Source: Plantibacter elymi (nom. nud.)
Lineage (GTDB): Bacteria; Actinomycetota; Actinomycetes; Actinomycetales; Microbacteriaceae
Assembly: GCF_900177795.1 (NCBI RefSeq)
Contig: NZ_FXWJ01000002.1
Span: 744,001 to 808,000, forward strand
Direction of reading: 5' to 3'
Length of the DNA stretch: 64,000 bases
Under the pieces are notes generated by a model. That model searched no databases and had not been told where the DNA came from. It saw nothing but the letters and a program-made list of their open reading frames with translations. Made by a program: the position numbers and the translations under genes. Positions 1-9,432 of this stretch are shown piece by piece (within the stretch, counting starts at the first letter, position 1; the number at the start of each line of letters is the position of its first letter).

Positions 1-1367
1 GGGCTCTCCGCGAGCTGGTCGAGCAACGGCGAGGAGTATCCGGCGACCTCGTCCTTCCCCCGCCAGAAGCCCATGTTCCACACGCGCGCCAGGGCGTAGA
101 GCGTCAGGAGCGAGGTCGCGGCTCCGGCGGCGATGAGGATGTACGACAGCGGGTCCCCCAGGGCGACACCTGCCTGGAACAGCCCGATCTTGCCGAGGAA
201 GCCCGAGAACGGCGGGATGCCGCCGAGGTTCATGGCTCCGATGAAGAACAGCACGCCGACGATCGGCGAGGCCTTCAGGATCCCGCCGAGCCGGGAGATG
301 GACGTCGTCCCGCCGATCCGCTCGACGAGACCGGTGGTGAGGAACAGCGTGGTCTGGACGACGATGTGGTGGACGATGTAGTAGATCGTCGCTGCGGTCC
401 CGGCGACCCCGCCGACGGCGATGCCGAAGATCATGTAGCCGATATGGCTCACGAGGGTGAACGACAACAGTCGTTTGATGTCGGCCTGGGCGACCGCGCC
501 GAAGATGCCGATGAGCAGGGTCAGGAACGCGATGACCATCAACGGCGTCGCCAGCGGCACGTCCTTGAAGATGAGCGTGTCGGTCCGGATGATCGCGTAC
601 ACACCCACCTTCGTCAGCAGGCCTGCGAACACCGCCGTGACCGGTGCCGGCGCGGTCGGGTAGGAGTCGGGCAGCCAGAACGACAGCGGGAACACCGCAG
701 CCTTGACCGCGAAGCCCAGCAGCAGTGCGGCGCAGAGGATCGCCTGCACCTCCATCGGCAGGTCGCGCACGCGGTCCGCCACGAGGGCGATCGTCACCGT
801 GCCCGTCGCGCCGTAGATGAGGGCGATCGCGGCGACGAAGAGCAGCGACGACATGAGGCTGATGACGATGTACGTGACGCCGGCGCGGATCCGCGCTCCG
901 GTGCCGCCCAGGGTGAGGAGGACGTAGCTGGAGGCGAGCAGCATCTCGAAGCCGACGTACATGTTGAAGAGGTCGCCCGCGACGAAGGCGTCGAACAGCC
1001 CCGCCGCCAGGACCAGGTAGGTCGGGTGGAAGATCGACACCGGCGTCTCGCGATCGCCGTCGACGATGCCCTGACCGATGGCGAAGATGAGGACGCCCAG
1101 CAGCATCAAGGCGGCGACGAGCAGCATGATCGCGGACAGCCGGTCCACGACGAGCACGATCCCCCACGGCGGGGACCAGCCGCCCAGCTCGACGACGATC
1201 GTGCCGCTCTGGTCGACGGCCGCGAGCAGGATCGCGCTGATCACCGTCACCGCGGTGAGCGCGATGACGCTGATCGCCACCTGCGTCTTGCGGCGGTTGC
1301 GGAACATGAGCGCGATCGCCGAGCCGATCAGCGGGATCATGACCACGAGCGGGACGAGTGCGTTCAT
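1..1367 (-). CDS. mnhD: Na+/H+ antiporter subunit D (MnhD/MrpD), C-terminus off window
   Basis: Membrane subunit of the Mrp/Mnh cation/proton antiporter, homologous to respiratory complex I proton-pumping subunits. The minus-strand frame begins MNALVPLVVMIPLIG at an ATG at 1365-1367 and runs off the left edge after about 455 residues. It is almost entirely hydrophobic helices, with the family's conserved stretches DLFNMYVGFEMLL, GFAVKAAVFPLSFWLPDSYP and GGIPPFSGFLGKIGLF. Its ATG overlaps the mnhC stop codon (ATGA), so the two are translationally coupled. The remaining operon genes (E, F, G) would lie to the left. Role in the family: Na+ and alkali tolerance driven by the proton gradient. The function assignment is secure; only the C-terminus is missing. 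Confidence 0.95.
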   Translation of the reverse strand, partial: MNALVPLVVMIPLIGSAIALMFRNRRKTQVAISVIALTAVTVISAILLAAVDQSGTIVVELGGWSPPWGIVLVVDRLSAIMLLVAALMLLGVLIFAIGQGIVDGDRETPVSIFHPTYLVLAAGLFDAFVAGDLFNMYVGFEMLLASSYVLLTLGGTGARIRAGVTYIVISLMSSLLFVAAIALIYGATGTVTIALVADRVRDLPMEVQAILCAALLLGFAVKAAVFPLSFWLPDSYPTAPAPVTAVFAGLLTKVGVYAIIRTDTLIFKDVPLATPLMVIAFLTLLIGIFGAVAQADIKRLLSFTLVSHIGYMIFGIAVGGVAGTAATIYYIVHHIVVQTTLFLTTGLVERIGGTTSISRLGGILKASPIVGVLFFIGAMNLGGIPPFSGFLGKIGLFQAGVALGDPLSYILIAAGAATSLLTLYALARVWNMGFWRGKDEVAGYSSPLLDQLAES

Positions 1368-1843
1368 TCGCCTGCCCCCTTCCTGGTCGTGTGGCTGTCG
1401 TCGCCGTGCTCGTTGCTCTCGTCGAGGACCCGTTGGATGGCCTCGTCGTCCAGGTCGACCTGGTTGAAGACCGCTTCCGTCGCCGCCTCCGTGTCGTCGG
1501 CGTGCTCGTCGCTGAGGGTGTCGCCCTCGTCGCCGAGCTGTGCCAACCACCAGGTCCGGTAGATGAGCGCCAGGATGAAGGCGGTCACACCGAAGTTGAT
1601 GACGATGGCCGTCAGCATGAGCACCTGTGGCACCGGATCGACCATGCGGTCGTCGGACGCGGTGCCCGTGACGAGCGGTGCGGTGCCGCTCGGGCCGCTC
1701 ATGATCAGGATGAGGAGGTTCGTCGCGTTACCGACGAGCACGAACCCGATGAGGAACCGCGTGAGGCTCCGCTCGAGCATGACGTACACCCCGGTGCCGT
1801 ACATGACGGCCATCAGGACGACGAGGGTCAGTGAGGCGCTCAT
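1364..1843 (-). CDS. mnhC: Na+/H+ antiporter subunit C (MnhC/MrpC)
   Basis: Small membrane subunit of the Mrp antiporter, homologous to NuoK of complex I. The 159-residue protein has three hydrophobic helices and the typical stretch GFVLVGNATNLLILIMSG, followed by DPVPQVLMLTAIVINFGVTAF. The C-terminal 45 residues are an acidic hydrophilic tail (many D/E), longer than in most homologues. It overlaps mnhA at its start and mnhD at its end by 4 bp (ATGA at both junctions), as expected of a tightly coupled operon coding for one complex. Confidence 0.95.
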   Translation of the reverse strand: MSASLTLVVLMAVMYGTGVYVMLERSLTRFLIGFVLVGNATNLLILIMSGPSGTAPLVTGTASDDRMVDPVPQVLMLTAIVINFGVTAFILALIYRTWWLAQLGDEGDTLSDEHADDTEAATEAVFNQVDLDDEAIQRVLDESNEHGDDSHTTRKGAGE

Positions 1844-4770
1844 TGTTCAGCCTCACTCGCCGAGAACTCGTCCGTACTCTGCTCGTCGATGTCGGCTTCC
1901 TCCTGTTGACGGTCGACTTCGGCCCCGAGACTGCGCAGGATGTCGAGCGCCAGCCCGACGACGACGAGGTATACGCCGATGTCGAAGATGCTGGACGTGC
2001 CGAACGAGAGGTGCCCGAGGATCGGGACGTCGGCCGAGAAGTACGCGGACTGGAGCGCCTCACCGCCGAAGAACAGGGAACCGACGGCCGTGCCCACCGC
2101 GAGCAGCAGTCCGACGCCGAGCACCTTGCCCGCGTCGATCGGCACGGCTTCGCCGAGCTCGTAGCGCCCGCCGGCGAGATACCGCATCACCAGCGCGAGG
2201 CCGGCGAGCAAACCGCCCGCGAAACCGCCGCCCGGCTCATTGTGTCCGACGAAGAGGAGGAAGACGGAGACGACGATCGCGGGGTGGAAGAGGAGCCGTA
2301 CGAGGACCTCGAGGAGGATCGAACGGTTCGCCTCGGCGATCGCCCGGCCACCGATGAGCCATGTGTGCCGCCCCACCGCGTCGCGAGGTGCTTCCATCTC
2401 GCTGTCCGCGAGGTGGGGGTCCGACACGACCTGGGATCGGAGGCCCGGGATCCGTCGACGCCGCGCACCGCTGAGGCGCGGGACCTCGGCGCCCCGCTGT
2501 GAGACGAAGAGCAGGCTCGCGATACCGGTGGCCACCACGACGAGCACGGAGATCTCGCCCATGGTGTCCCAGGCTCGGATGTCGACGAGCATGACGTTGA
2601 CGATGTTCTTGCCGTGGCCCTCCTCGACGGCGAGCCGTGGCAGCTCGGTCGCGATGCTCTCTGCCTGTCGCGCGCCCAGGGCGATGACCCCGATGAGCCC
2701 CATGACCAGGCCGGTCAGCGTGCCGATGACGACCCGACGGACGCGGTGGACCGGCGCGTTGCGCTGGGCGATCTTGGCCGGGAGCCGGCGGAGCACGAGG
2801 ACGAACACCACGATCGTGATCGTCTCGACGAGGGCCTGGGTCAGCGCGAGGTCGGGAGCGCCGTGCAGGGCGAACAGGGCGACGAGCCCGAAGCCGGTGA
2901 CGCCGACGAGCAGCACGGCGGCCATGCGCTGCTTCGCCCGGGCGGCCGCGATCGCCGCGGTCGCCATGATGAAGGCGATGGCCACCTGGGCGGGGTAATC
3001 CCACAGCCGGATCTCACTCGGCCAGGCGCGCCCGAGGAGGGCGATCGTGCCGAGGGTGAGCACGAAGACCACGAGGATGGTGGACAGGTACTGGACGAGC
3101 CCGCCGCGCTGGGCGAACAGGGTGACCTTCGCGGAGAGACGATCGATGCCCTGGGTCGCCGACCAGTACCCCTTCGAGGAGTCGATGAGGGGTGGCAGGC
3201 GGTCCTGGAGACGGGCGACCGGGAGCCTCCAGCGGAAGAGCAGCAGACCGAGCAGTACGACGACGGCCGAGATGCCGAGCGCCGGCTCGAGGCCGTGCCA
3301 GAGCGCGAGGTGGTAGTCGCCCTCCCCCACGGAGTCCGCGTAGGGCGCGAGCACCGTGTCGATGGGCTTCGTCGCGAAGCCGAGAGCGATGGTCGCGACG
3401 GCGAGGATGCCCGGCGCGATCATGATCGTTCCGGATTCGGCATGCAGTTCGGTCGGCGCGGCGCCGCGTCGGTCTCCGAAGGCGCCCCAGAGGAACCGGG
3501 CGCTGTACGCGACGGTCAACACGGACCCGACCGCGGTCCCGATGATCGCGACCCATCCCCACACGTCGCCCTCGAGCGCGCCCTCCAGCAGCGAGGTGAA
3601 GACGGCCTCCTTCGCGACGAACCCGAAGAGCGGTGGGATGCCGGCCATCGACGCGACCGCGATCGCCGCGATGACGGCGAGCACCGGAGTCTGACGCCCC
3701 AGACCGGAGAGGTGCCGCCAGTCACGCGTCCCAGCGCGGTGGTCGATGATGCCGACGACGAGGAAGAGTGCCGCCTTGTAGATGGCGTGGGCGAGCAGGA
3801 GCGCGACGGCGGCCAGGGCCGAATCGCGGGTGCCGTACCCCGAGATGACCATCAGGAAGCCGAGCTGACTCACCGTCCCGTAGGCCAGGACCAGCTTGAG
3901 GTCGTACTGACGCAGCGACCGCCAGGCACCGGCGACCATGGTGAGGACGCCCAGGCCGACGAGCATCGCGTCCCAACCCGGGGTGTCGGCGTAGCCGGGT
4001 GCGAGTCTCGCGACGAGGTAGATCCCGGCCTTCACCATCGCCGCAGCGTGCAGATAGGCGCTCACGGGCGTCGGTGCGGCCATCGCCGCGGGCAGCCAGA
4101 AGTGGAACGGCACGAGCGCGGACTTCGAGATCGCGCCGACGAGGATGAGGAGGATGGCGACGGTGGTCGCGGGGCCGGTCAGACCCTGCTCGACGATCGA
4201 GACGAGCGAGGTGCTCTGCGCCTGCACGGAGATCATGATGACGCCCACGAGCATGACGAGCCCGCCGAAGGTGGTCACCAGGAGCGCCTGGAGCGCGGCA
4301 CCGCGACTCTCCTTGCGATCGGTGTAGTGCCCGATCAGCAGGTAGGAGAGCACACTCGTGATCTCCCAGAACATGAACATGACGATGATGTCGTCGGCGG
4401 TCACGAGGCCGAACATGGTGCCGGCGAAGGTGAAGAGGAGCGCGGCGAAGCGACCGAGGCCGGGCTCGGTCGAGGAGAAGTAGCGGCCGCAGTAGAGCAG
4501 CACGAGGGCACCGACGCCGGTGACGACGAGGGATAGCAGCCAGGCGAGCGTGTCCATCCGGAACGAGAGCGCGATGCTCAGTTGCGGGATCCACTCGATC
4601 GTCTCGACGACCGTACCGCCGGACGTGACCGTGCCCGTTTGGAAGAGTGTCCAGACGAATGCCGCCGCGGGCATACACGCGATGACGTAGAAGACCTTCG
4701 TCGACAGCACTCGAGTGAGTGTGGGCGTGGCGACGGCGATCGCAGCAAAAACAAGCAGGATTGTCGCCAT
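1840..4770 (-). CDS. mnhA: Na+/H+ antiporter subunit A fused to subunit B (MnhA-MnhB)
   Basis: Large membrane protein of 976 residues that opens the mnh operon. Residues 1 to about 640 match the MrpA/NuoL-type antiporter module (LFTFAGTMFGLVTADDIIVMFMFWEITS, FHFWLPAAMAAPTPVSAYLHAAAMVKAG seen in part). The C-terminal third contains the MrpA tail plus an MrpB-like domain (around 800-930, GHNEPGGGFAGGLLAG), so subunits A and B are fused in one chain, a form common in actinobacteria. The end is acidic and charged. The ATG at 4770 has a GGGAG Shine-Dalgarno element about 7 nt upstream. MrpA lines the cation path of the complex. Confidence 0.95.
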   Translation of the reverse strand: MATILLVFAAIAVATPTLTRVLSTKVFYVIACMPAAAFVWTLFQTGTVTSGGTVVETIEWIPQLSIALSFRMDTLAWLLSLVVTGVGALVLLYCGRYFSSTEPGLGRFAALLFTFAGTMFGLVTADDIIVMFMFWEITSVLSYLLIGHYTDRKESRGAALQALLVTTFGGLVMLVGVIMISVQAQSTSLVSIVEQGLTGPATTVAILLILVGAISKSALVPFHFWLPAAMAAPTPVSAYLHAAAMVKAGIYLVARLAPGYADTPGWDAMLVGLGVLTMVAGAWRSLRQYDLKLVLAYGTVSQLGFLMVISGYGTRDSALAAVALLLAHAIYKAALFLVVGIIDHRAGTRDWRHLSGLGRQTPVLAVIAAIAVASMAGIPPLFGFVAKEAVFTSLLEGALEGDVWGWVAIIGTAVGSVLTVAYSARFLWGAFGDRRGAAPTELHAESGTIMIAPGILAVATIALGFATKPIDTVLAPYADSVGEGDYHLALWHGLEPALGISAVVVLLGLLLFRWRLPVARLQDRLPPLIDSSKGYWSATQGIDRLSAKVTLFAQRGGLVQYLSTILVVFVLTLGTIALLGRAWPSEIRLWDYPAQVAIAFIMATAAIAAARAKQRMAAVLLVGVTGFGLVALFALHGAPDLALTQALVETITIVVFVLVLRRLPAKIAQRNAPVHRVRRVVIGTLTGLVMGLIGVIALGARQAESIATELPRLAVEEGHGKNIVNVMLVDIRAWDTMGEISVLVVVATGIASLLFVSQRGAEVPRLSGARRRRIPGLRSQVVSDPHLADSEMEAPRDAVGRHTWLIGGRAIAEANRSILLEVLVRLLFHPAIVVSVFLLFVGHNEPGGGFAGGLLAGLALVMRYLAGGRYELGEAVPIDAGKVLGVGLLLAVGTAVGSLFFGGEALQSAYFSADVPILGHLSFGTSSIFDIGVYLVVVGLALDILRSLGAEVDRQQEEADIDEQSTDEFSASEAEQ

Positions 4771-4806
4771 GCAGGTCTCCCGGGTGGTGGCGGCCTCTGG
4801 ACTCCC

Positions 4807-4812
4807 AGGTTA
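4807..4812 (-). promoter_or_regulatory. -10 element for the mnh operon
   Basis: TAACCT reads on the minus strand 37 bp before the mnhA ATG and fits the actinobacterial TAnnnT -10 pattern. It would give a leader of about 30 nt containing the GGGAG ribosome-binding site. No convincing -35 is visible. Confidence 0.45.
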
Positions 4813-4844
4813 GCAGCCCGTGGGTACCCGTCCGACCCCAGGAA

Positions 4845-4882
4845 CGACGACAGGCCCCCACCGGAGCGAGGGCCTGTCGTCG
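4845..4882. terminator. Terminator hairpin after ssrA
   Basis: Perfect 13-bp inverted repeat (arms CGACGACAGGCCC and GGGCCTGTCGTCG) with a 12-nt loop, lying between the 3' end of tmRNA and the mnh promoter. There is no long T-run, as is usual for high-G+C terminators. It most likely ends the ssrA transcript. Confidence 0.75.
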
Positions 4883-4910
4883 ACTCGGCAGCGTGTGACA
4901 ACGTCCTGAG

Positions 4911-5276
4911 TGGAGATGGGGGGAATTGAACCCCCGTCCACTGCTGTGATTCTGCGCCTTCTACGGGCGTATCCCTTGACACGTTCTACTCGGCCCCGAC
5001 CATTGACAAGGGCATCTTGGTCGACGGGCCCAGCCGAAGAAAAGTCCCGGATGACGTCGCGGCTCCGTCATCCAGCAAGTCCCCTAGATGACGCCAGGAT
5101 CCGAGACGGGGACACGCTCGGTCTGACGGACTATCGGGCTCGCTTAAGCAGCGAGGGCGAAGTCAGTGCGCTTAGAGTTGGCACTTGTTGTTTTGCAGAG
5201 ATCGTTAACGAGATAACCCTGCATCCTCGACCCGCTTCTCGCAGTTTCGCAGGCAATGTCGAAACCGATCATCCCC
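4911..5276 (-). ncRNA. ssrA: tmRNA (ssrA)
   Basis: Transfer-messenger RNA for ribosome rescue, about 366 nt, on the minus strand. The 5' end GGGGATGATCGGTTTCGACA and the 3' end (T-loop GGTTCAATTCC, then CATCTCC plus discriminator A) pair as a 7-bp acceptor stem with one G-U. CCA is not encoded. The tag reading frame is 5144-5194: an AAA resume codon followed by codons giving KTTSANSKRTDFALAA and a TAA stop. With the alanine carried by tmRNA itself, the tag would be A-KTTSANSKRTDFALAA, ending in the usual ALAA degradation signal. Its protein partner smpB lies just upstream. Confidence 0.97.
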
Positions 5277-5329
5277 ATGGACTCAGCGCCTCGGAGAACG
5301 AGGCGAAGAGGGTCGTTGTCACACGCTGT

Positions 5330-5392
5330 CGAATTGTCAATCCACCGCGAGCGGCGGACGAGCACCTTGCGGTGCAGCTTTCAAGTGTACCG
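5330..5392 (-). promoter_or_regulatory. Candidate ssrA promoter region
   Basis: Two candidates read toward ssrA. One is GTGACA, 18 bp, TACACT (-10 at 5387-5392, partly inside the end of smpB). The other is a consensus -35 TTGACA at 5335-5340 without a good -10. Because tmRNA is processed at its 5' end, the true start could be either; I cannot choose from sequence alone. Confidence 0.35.
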
Positions 5393-5413
5393 CGCCGAGG
5401 TGGCGCCTGTCAC

Positions 5414-5890
5414 CTATTCGCCGAGACGGTTCCTGGTGGCCATCGCACGCGCCGCCTCACGGGTGTCCTGCTTCTCGCGCAGGGCATGCCGCTTGTCGTA
5501 TTCCTTCTTACCCTTCGCCACGGCGATCTCCACCTTGGCCTTGCCGTCCTTGAAGTAGATCTTCAACGGCACGAGGGTGAAACCGCCGGGGGCGATCTTG
5601 TGGGCGATCTTGTCGATCTGCTCGCGGTGCAGCAGCAGCTTGCGCTTGCGCCGCGGCGGGTGGTTCGTCCACGTGCCCTGGCCGTACTCGGGGATGTGCA
5701 CCGCGTCGAGCCACGCCTCACGGCGGTCGATGAAAGCGTACCCGTCCACGAGCGACGCCCGCCCGGCTCGCAGCGACTTCACCTCGGTACCCGTCAAGAC
5801 CATGCCGGCCTCGTAGGTGTCCTCGATCGTGTAGTCGTGGCGGGCCTTGCGGTTCGTGGCCACGACGTTCTCGCCCCGTTCCCTCGGCAC
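5414..5890 (-). CDS. smpB: SsrA-binding protein SmpB
   Basis: RNA-binding partner of tmRNA in trans-translation, which frees ribosomes stalled on broken mRNAs. The 158 residues match the whole family: [20 protein letters not shown], then [10 protein letters not shown], the central [15 protein letters not shown], and a basic C-terminal tail ([21 protein letters not shown]) that enters the decoding site. The start is GTG at 5888-5890 with CAGGAG about 6 nt upstream. A TAGACT -10 lies in the ftsX-smpB gap. Placement next to ssrA supports co-function. Confidence 0.97.
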   Translation of the reverse strand: MPRERGENVVATNRKARHDYTIEDTYEAGMVLTGTEVKSLRAGRASLVDGYAFIDRREAWLDAVHIPEYGQGTWTNHPPRRKRKLLLHREQIDKIAHKIAPGGFTLVPLKIYFKDGKAKVEIAVAKGKKEYDKRHALREKQDTREAARAMATRNRLGE

Positions 5891-5956
5891 GGTGTACTCC
5901 TGACGTTCTGGTTCGGATCCATCGGAACGGACCGGCCGCGATCGCGGCAGCCTGTC

Positions 5957-5962
5957 AGTCTA
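5957..5962 (-). promoter_or_regulatory. -10 element for smpB
   Basis: TAGACT on the minus strand in the 111-bp ftsX-smpB gap, about 65 bp before the smpB GTG, suggests smpB has its own promoter in addition to readthrough from ftsEX. Confidence 0.4.
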
Positions 5963-6001
5963 ACGCAGAGCGAGCGGTGCGGTGGCCGCACTGCCTCCCC
6001 G

Positions 6002-6916
6002 CTAGACCTTGAGGTACCGCGAGATCGCGAAGTTGGCCGAGATCGCCGCCAACAGCACGCCGACGAGCAGCAGGATCGGGAGGACCACGAAGGCGTCACC
6101 GAGATCGACGAAGTTGACGTACCGCATGCGGTCCGCCAGGTATCCCTGGACGAACACCTGGACGATGGTGATCACCGCCCCGGCCGCGAGGATGGAGCCG
6201 ATGAGCGCGGCGAACACACCCTCGAGGATGAAGGGTGTCTGGATGAACCGGTTCGATGCACCGACCAATCGCATGATGCCGAGTTCCCGGCGTCTCGAAT
6301 AAGCCGACAATCGGATGGTCGTCGCGATCAGCAGGGCTGCGGCGACCAGCATGAGTGCCGCGATCCCGATCGCCGTGTAACTGGCGATGTTCAGGACCGA
6401 GAAGATCTGGTCGAGGTACTGGCGTTGATCAGTCACCTGCTCCACGCCCGCGACGCCGGAGAACGCCTCGACGAGCACGTCGGACTGCGAAGCGTCTTTC
6501 ATGTTCACCCAGAAGGTCTCGGGCAGCTGGTCCGCCGTGACGAACTGTGCGATGTCGTTGCCCTTGAACTGCTCTTGGAAGTTCGTGAACGCCTGCGCCT
6601 GGTCCTCGAAGTAGAACTTGTCCACGAAGGGCGCGAGGGTCGACGACTCCAGGGCGCTCTGGACGGCGGCGCGCTGCTCTTCGGTCGCGGCGCCGGCGGC
6701 GCAGGTGTCGCCCGCGCTGTCGGCGGTGCAGAGGTAGATCGCGACCTGCGCGCGGTCGTACCAGTAGTTCTTCATCTGGCCGATCTGCATCTGCAGCAGG
6801 ACGGCCGTGCCGACGAAGGTGAGCGAGATGAACGTCACGAGCACGACGGAGACGACCATCGAGACGTTGCGACGCAGGCCGTTCCAGACCTCGGACCAGA
6901 TCAGTGCGAGTCTCAC
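6002..6916 (-). CDS. ftsX: Cell division protein FtsX
   Basis: Integral membrane half of the FtsEX complex, which activates peptidoglycan hydrolases at the septum. The 304-residue protein has one N-terminal helix (about 20-45), a large extracytoplasmic domain (about 50-190, including an extra CTADSAGDTC insertion whose two cysteines could form a disulphide), and three C-terminal helices with the conserved SRRRELGIMRLVGAS loop. The GTG start overlaps the ftsE stop (GTGA). It follows ftsE directly, as in most bacteria. Confidence 0.96.
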   Translation of the reverse strand: MRLALIWSEVWNGLRRNVSMVVSVVLVTFISLTFVGTAVLLQMQIGQMKNYWYDRAQVAIYLCTADSAGDTCAAGAATEEQRAAVQSALESSTLAPFVDKFYFEDQAQAFTNFQEQFKGNDIAQFVTADQLPETFWVNMKDASQSDVLVEAFSGVAGVEQVTDQRQYLDQIFSVLNIASYTAIGIAALMLVAAALLIATTIRLSAYSRRRELGIMRLVGASNRFIQTPFILEGVFAALIGSILAAGAVITIVQVFVQGYLADRMRYVNFVDLGDAFVVLPILLLVGVLLAAISANFAISRYLKV

Positions 6917-8223
6917 TTGGTGGGCCCCACGTTCTGCTCTCCGTCTTCAGTGCCGCGTGCCGCGGCACGCAGGCCGAGTCGCTCAGCGAGCGACAGGTGT
7001 TCGACCTCGATGGGGTCGATCTCGTTGCGTGCCGGGAGCCCGATGGGGCCCGTGGCGTTGCTCAGGCGTTGTGGAGGCGCGACCTCCGGGACCGCAGCCG
7101 CCGGTGGCACGGCGGGCTCCGCTTCCGGCGTCGTCGGCTCGGCCTCGGGTGCTTCCGGGGTCGATTCCTCGACCCGCGTCGCCGGGGTCTCAGGCTCGGC
7201 GACGGGAGCCGCGGCCGATTCCTGGATCGGCGTCGAGCCGGACACGCGGGTGACGACCTCGTCGGTGTCGGCCTGCGGCGTGGTCTCGCGTGAGGCCGCG
7301 GCGGGCGCGGTCGGTGCGGCTGGAGCTGTCGTCGTGACCGCGGTGGCGGCGACCGCGGCTGCGGCCACGGCACTCGTCGTGGGCTCGGAGCTGGCAGCGA
7401 CGGATGAGGTCGTGGTCGTCACCGGAACCGAAGAGGTCTCGACGGCGGGAGCGACCGGGGTCGAGGCCGTTGCGGGAGCGGTCTGTGCCGCCGGGGCGGC
7501 AGCCTTGGAGGATCCTCTGACGAGACCCGGGATGGCCGCGGTCGTGCCGTATCCACCGTGGCGTTCGTCACGGACGATCTGACCGTCCTGCAGCTCGATC
7601 ACCCGGCGCTGCATCTGATCGACGAAGCCGGCCTCGTGCGTGGCCATGACGACCGTCGTCCCACCTGCGTTGATGCGCTCCAGCAACTGCATGATGCCGG
7701 CGCTGGTGGCGGGGTCGAGGTTACCGGTCGGTTCGTCGGCCAGCAGGATCTGCGGCTTGTTGACGATCGCGCGGGCGATGGCGACGCGCTGCTGCTCACC
7801 GCCGGACAGCTCGTGCGGCAGGCGCTGCGCCTTGCCGTCGAGTCCGACCATCTTGAGGACGTCGGGGACGGCCTCCTGGACGAAGCCGCGCGACTTGCCG
7901 ATCACCTGGAGGGTGAAGGCGACGTTCTGGTAGACCGTCTTGCTCGGCAGCAGTCGGAAGTCCTGGAACACGACCCCGAGGCTGCGCCGGAAGTACGGCA
8001 CCTTGCGGTTCGAGATGGAACCGAGGTCGTGGCCGAGCACATGGATCTTGCCCTTGCTCGGCTTGTCCTCCTTGAGCATCAGGCGGAGGCAGCTCGACTT
8101 CCCCGACCCCGAGGCACCGACGAGGAAGATGAACTCTCCCCGGAGGATCTCGAAATCGACGTCGTTGAGTGCGGGACGCGAGGTTCCCGGATACTTCTTG
8201 GAGATGTGATCAAACCGAATCAT
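6913..8223 (-). CDS. ftsE: Cell division ATP-binding protein FtsE with long C-terminal tail
   Basis: Cytoplasmic ABC ATPase of FtsEX. Residues 1 to about 225 are a complete FtsE: Walker [10 protein letters not shown] (36-44), Q-loop FQDFRLLP, signature LSGGEQQR, Walker B ILLADEP, and the switch His in MATHEAGF. A tail of about 210 residues follows, rich in Ala, Pro, Thr, Glu and Ser, and it ends in a conserved-looking segment around [15 protein letters not shown]. Typical FtsE proteins are about 230 residues. The ATG is preceded by a hairpin containing the only nearby AAGGAG. It is coupled to ftsX by a 4-bp overlap. Confidence 0.95.
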   Translation of the reverse strand: MIRFDHISKKYPGTSRPALNDVDFEILRGEFIFLVGASGSGKSSCLRLMLKEDKPSKGKIHVLGHDLGSISNRKVPYFRRSLGVVFQDFRLLPSKTVYQNVAFTLQVIGKSRGFVQEAVPDVLKMVGLDGKAQRLPHELSGGEQQRVAIARAIVNKPQILLADEPTGNLDPATSAGIMQLLERINAGGTTVVMATHEAGFVDQMQRRVIELQDGQIVRDERHGGYGTTAAIPGLVRGSSKAAAPAAQTAPATASTPVAPAVETSSVPVTTTTSSVAASSEPTTSAVAAAAVAATAVTTTAPAAPTAPAAASRETTPQADTDEVVTRVSGSTPIQESAAAPVAEPETPATRVEESTPEAPEAEPTTPEAEPAVPPAAAVPEVAPPQRLSNATGPIGLPARNEIDPIEVEHLSLAERLGLRAAARGTEDGEQNVGPTK

Positions 8224-8224
8224 G

Positions 8225-8244
8225 GCTCCTTGAGCTTAAGGAGC
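8225..8244 (-). promoter_or_regulatory. Hairpin sequestering the ftsE ribosome-binding site
   Basis: The mRNA reads GCUCCUU, AAGCUC, AAGGAGC, then C and the ftsE AUG. The two arms form a perfect 7-bp stem that buries the AAGGAG sequence one base from the start codon, so folding should limit ftsE initiation. Whether it is regulated is unknown. Confidence 0.45.
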
Positions 8245-8322
8245 GACCTGCCGATTACGGGCAGGACACGCCCGCGATCCGTACCCTGTACGAGGGCTGG
8301 GCGAACACTATGCCGCGCTGCG

Positions 8323-9432
8323 CTACTCCGGCTTCGACATCGACCGCCAGCGGATGCCCGCGGCGATGAACCCGTCGAGATCGCCGTCGAACACCGCTGC
8401 GGGGTTCCCCTGCTCGTGCTCCGTCCGCAGGTCCTTGACCATCTGGTACGGCGCGAGCACGTAGGAGCGCATCTGGTCGCCCCAGCTCGCCGTGATGGTG
8501 CCGGCCAGCTCCTTCTTCGTCGCGGCCTCCTGCTCCTTCTGGATGAGGAGGAGTCGCGACTGGAGCACGCGCATGGCCGCGGCGCGGTTCTGGATCTGGC
8601 TCTTCTCGTTCTGCATCGAGACGACCGTGCCGGTCGGCAGGTGGGTGATGCGAACGGCGGAGTCGGTGGTGTTGACCGACTGGCCGCCAGGGCCGCTGGA
8701 CCGGAAGACGTCGACACGGATGTCCGACTCGGGGATCTCGACGATCTCCGTCTCCTCCATGAGCGGGATGACCTCGACGGCGGCGAAGCTCGTCTGTCGC
8801 TTGCCGGCGGCACCGAAGGGGCTCATGCGCACCAGGCGGTGCGTGCCCGCCTCGACGCTCAGCGTGCCGAAGGCGTACGGTGCGTCGACCTCGAAGGTGG
8901 CCGACTTGATGCCGGCCTCCTCCGCGTAGCTCGTGTCCATGACGGTGACCGGGTACTTGTGCTGCTCGGCCCACCGCAGGTACATGCGGAACAGCATGTC
9001 GGCGAAGTCGGCGGCGTCCACACCGCCGGCACCGGCGCGGATGGTGACGACGGCGGGGCGCGGGTCGTACTCGCCGCTCAGCAGCGTCTGCACCTCGAGG
9101 TCGCCGAGCACCTTCTGCAGGCTGATGAGCTCCTGGCGGGCCTCTTCGGCCGACTCCTCGTCCTGGGCGTCGGTCGCGAGTTCGATGAGCACCTCGAGGT
9201 CGTCGAGCCGGTTCGCGATGCTGGTGATGCGGGCGAGCTCGGACTGACGGTGGCTGAGGGCGCTCGTCACCTTCTGCGCGTTCGTCGTGTCGTCCCAGAG
9301 ATCCTGGGCACCCGCCTGCTCGCTCAGCGTCGCGATCTCGGCTTCGAGACGGTCGACGTCGACGACGGTGCGGATGTCGTCGAAGGTCGAGCGGAGGGTA
9401 CTGATCTGTGTGGAGAGGTCCAAGTCAAACAT
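8323..9432 (-). CDS. prfB: Peptide chain release factor 2 (RF2)
   Basis: Terminates translation at UGA and UAA. The 369 residues carry the stop-codon recognition tripeptide SPF (204-206) and the peptidyl-hydrolysis GGQ motif (249-251, in [10 protein letters not shown]). The frame is continuous from ATG at 9432, so there is no programmed +1 frameshift of the kind found in E. coli and many other bacteria. A TAGGCT -10 ends 8 nt before the ATG, so the mRNA is probably leaderless. It heads the prfB-ftsEX-smpB-ssrA group. Confidence 0.97.
   Translation of the reverse strand: MFDLDLSTQISTLRSTFDDIRTVVDVDRLEAEIATLSEQAGAQDLWDDTTNAQKVTSALSHRQSELARITSIANRLDDLEVLIELATDAQDEESAEEARQELISLQKVLGDLEVQTLLSGEYDPRPAVVTIRAGAGGVDAADFADMLFRMYLRWAEQHKYPVTVMDTSYAEEAGIKSATFEVDAPYAFGTLSVEAGTHRLVRMSPFGAAGKRQTSFAAVEVIPLMEETEIVEIPESDIRVDVFRSSGPGGQSVNTTDSAVRITHLPTGTVVSMQNEKSQIQNRAAAMRVLQSRLLLIQKEQEAATKKELAGTITASWGDQMRSYVLAPYQMVKDLRTEHEQGNPAAVFDGDLDGFIAAGIRWRSMSKPE

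Noticed and set aside
5144-5365. A 73-codon protein-like frame
   Set aside because: It is the tmRNA gene read as protein; only the 17 codons of the tag (5144-5194) are translated.
4910-7582. An 890-codon plus-strand frame over ssrA, smpB, ftsX and ftsE
   Set aside because: It runs through a structured RNA gene and antisense to three well-conserved genes.
8323-9432. Programmed frameshift in prfB
   Set aside because: The frame is continuous from the start to the stop; no early in-frame TGA is present.
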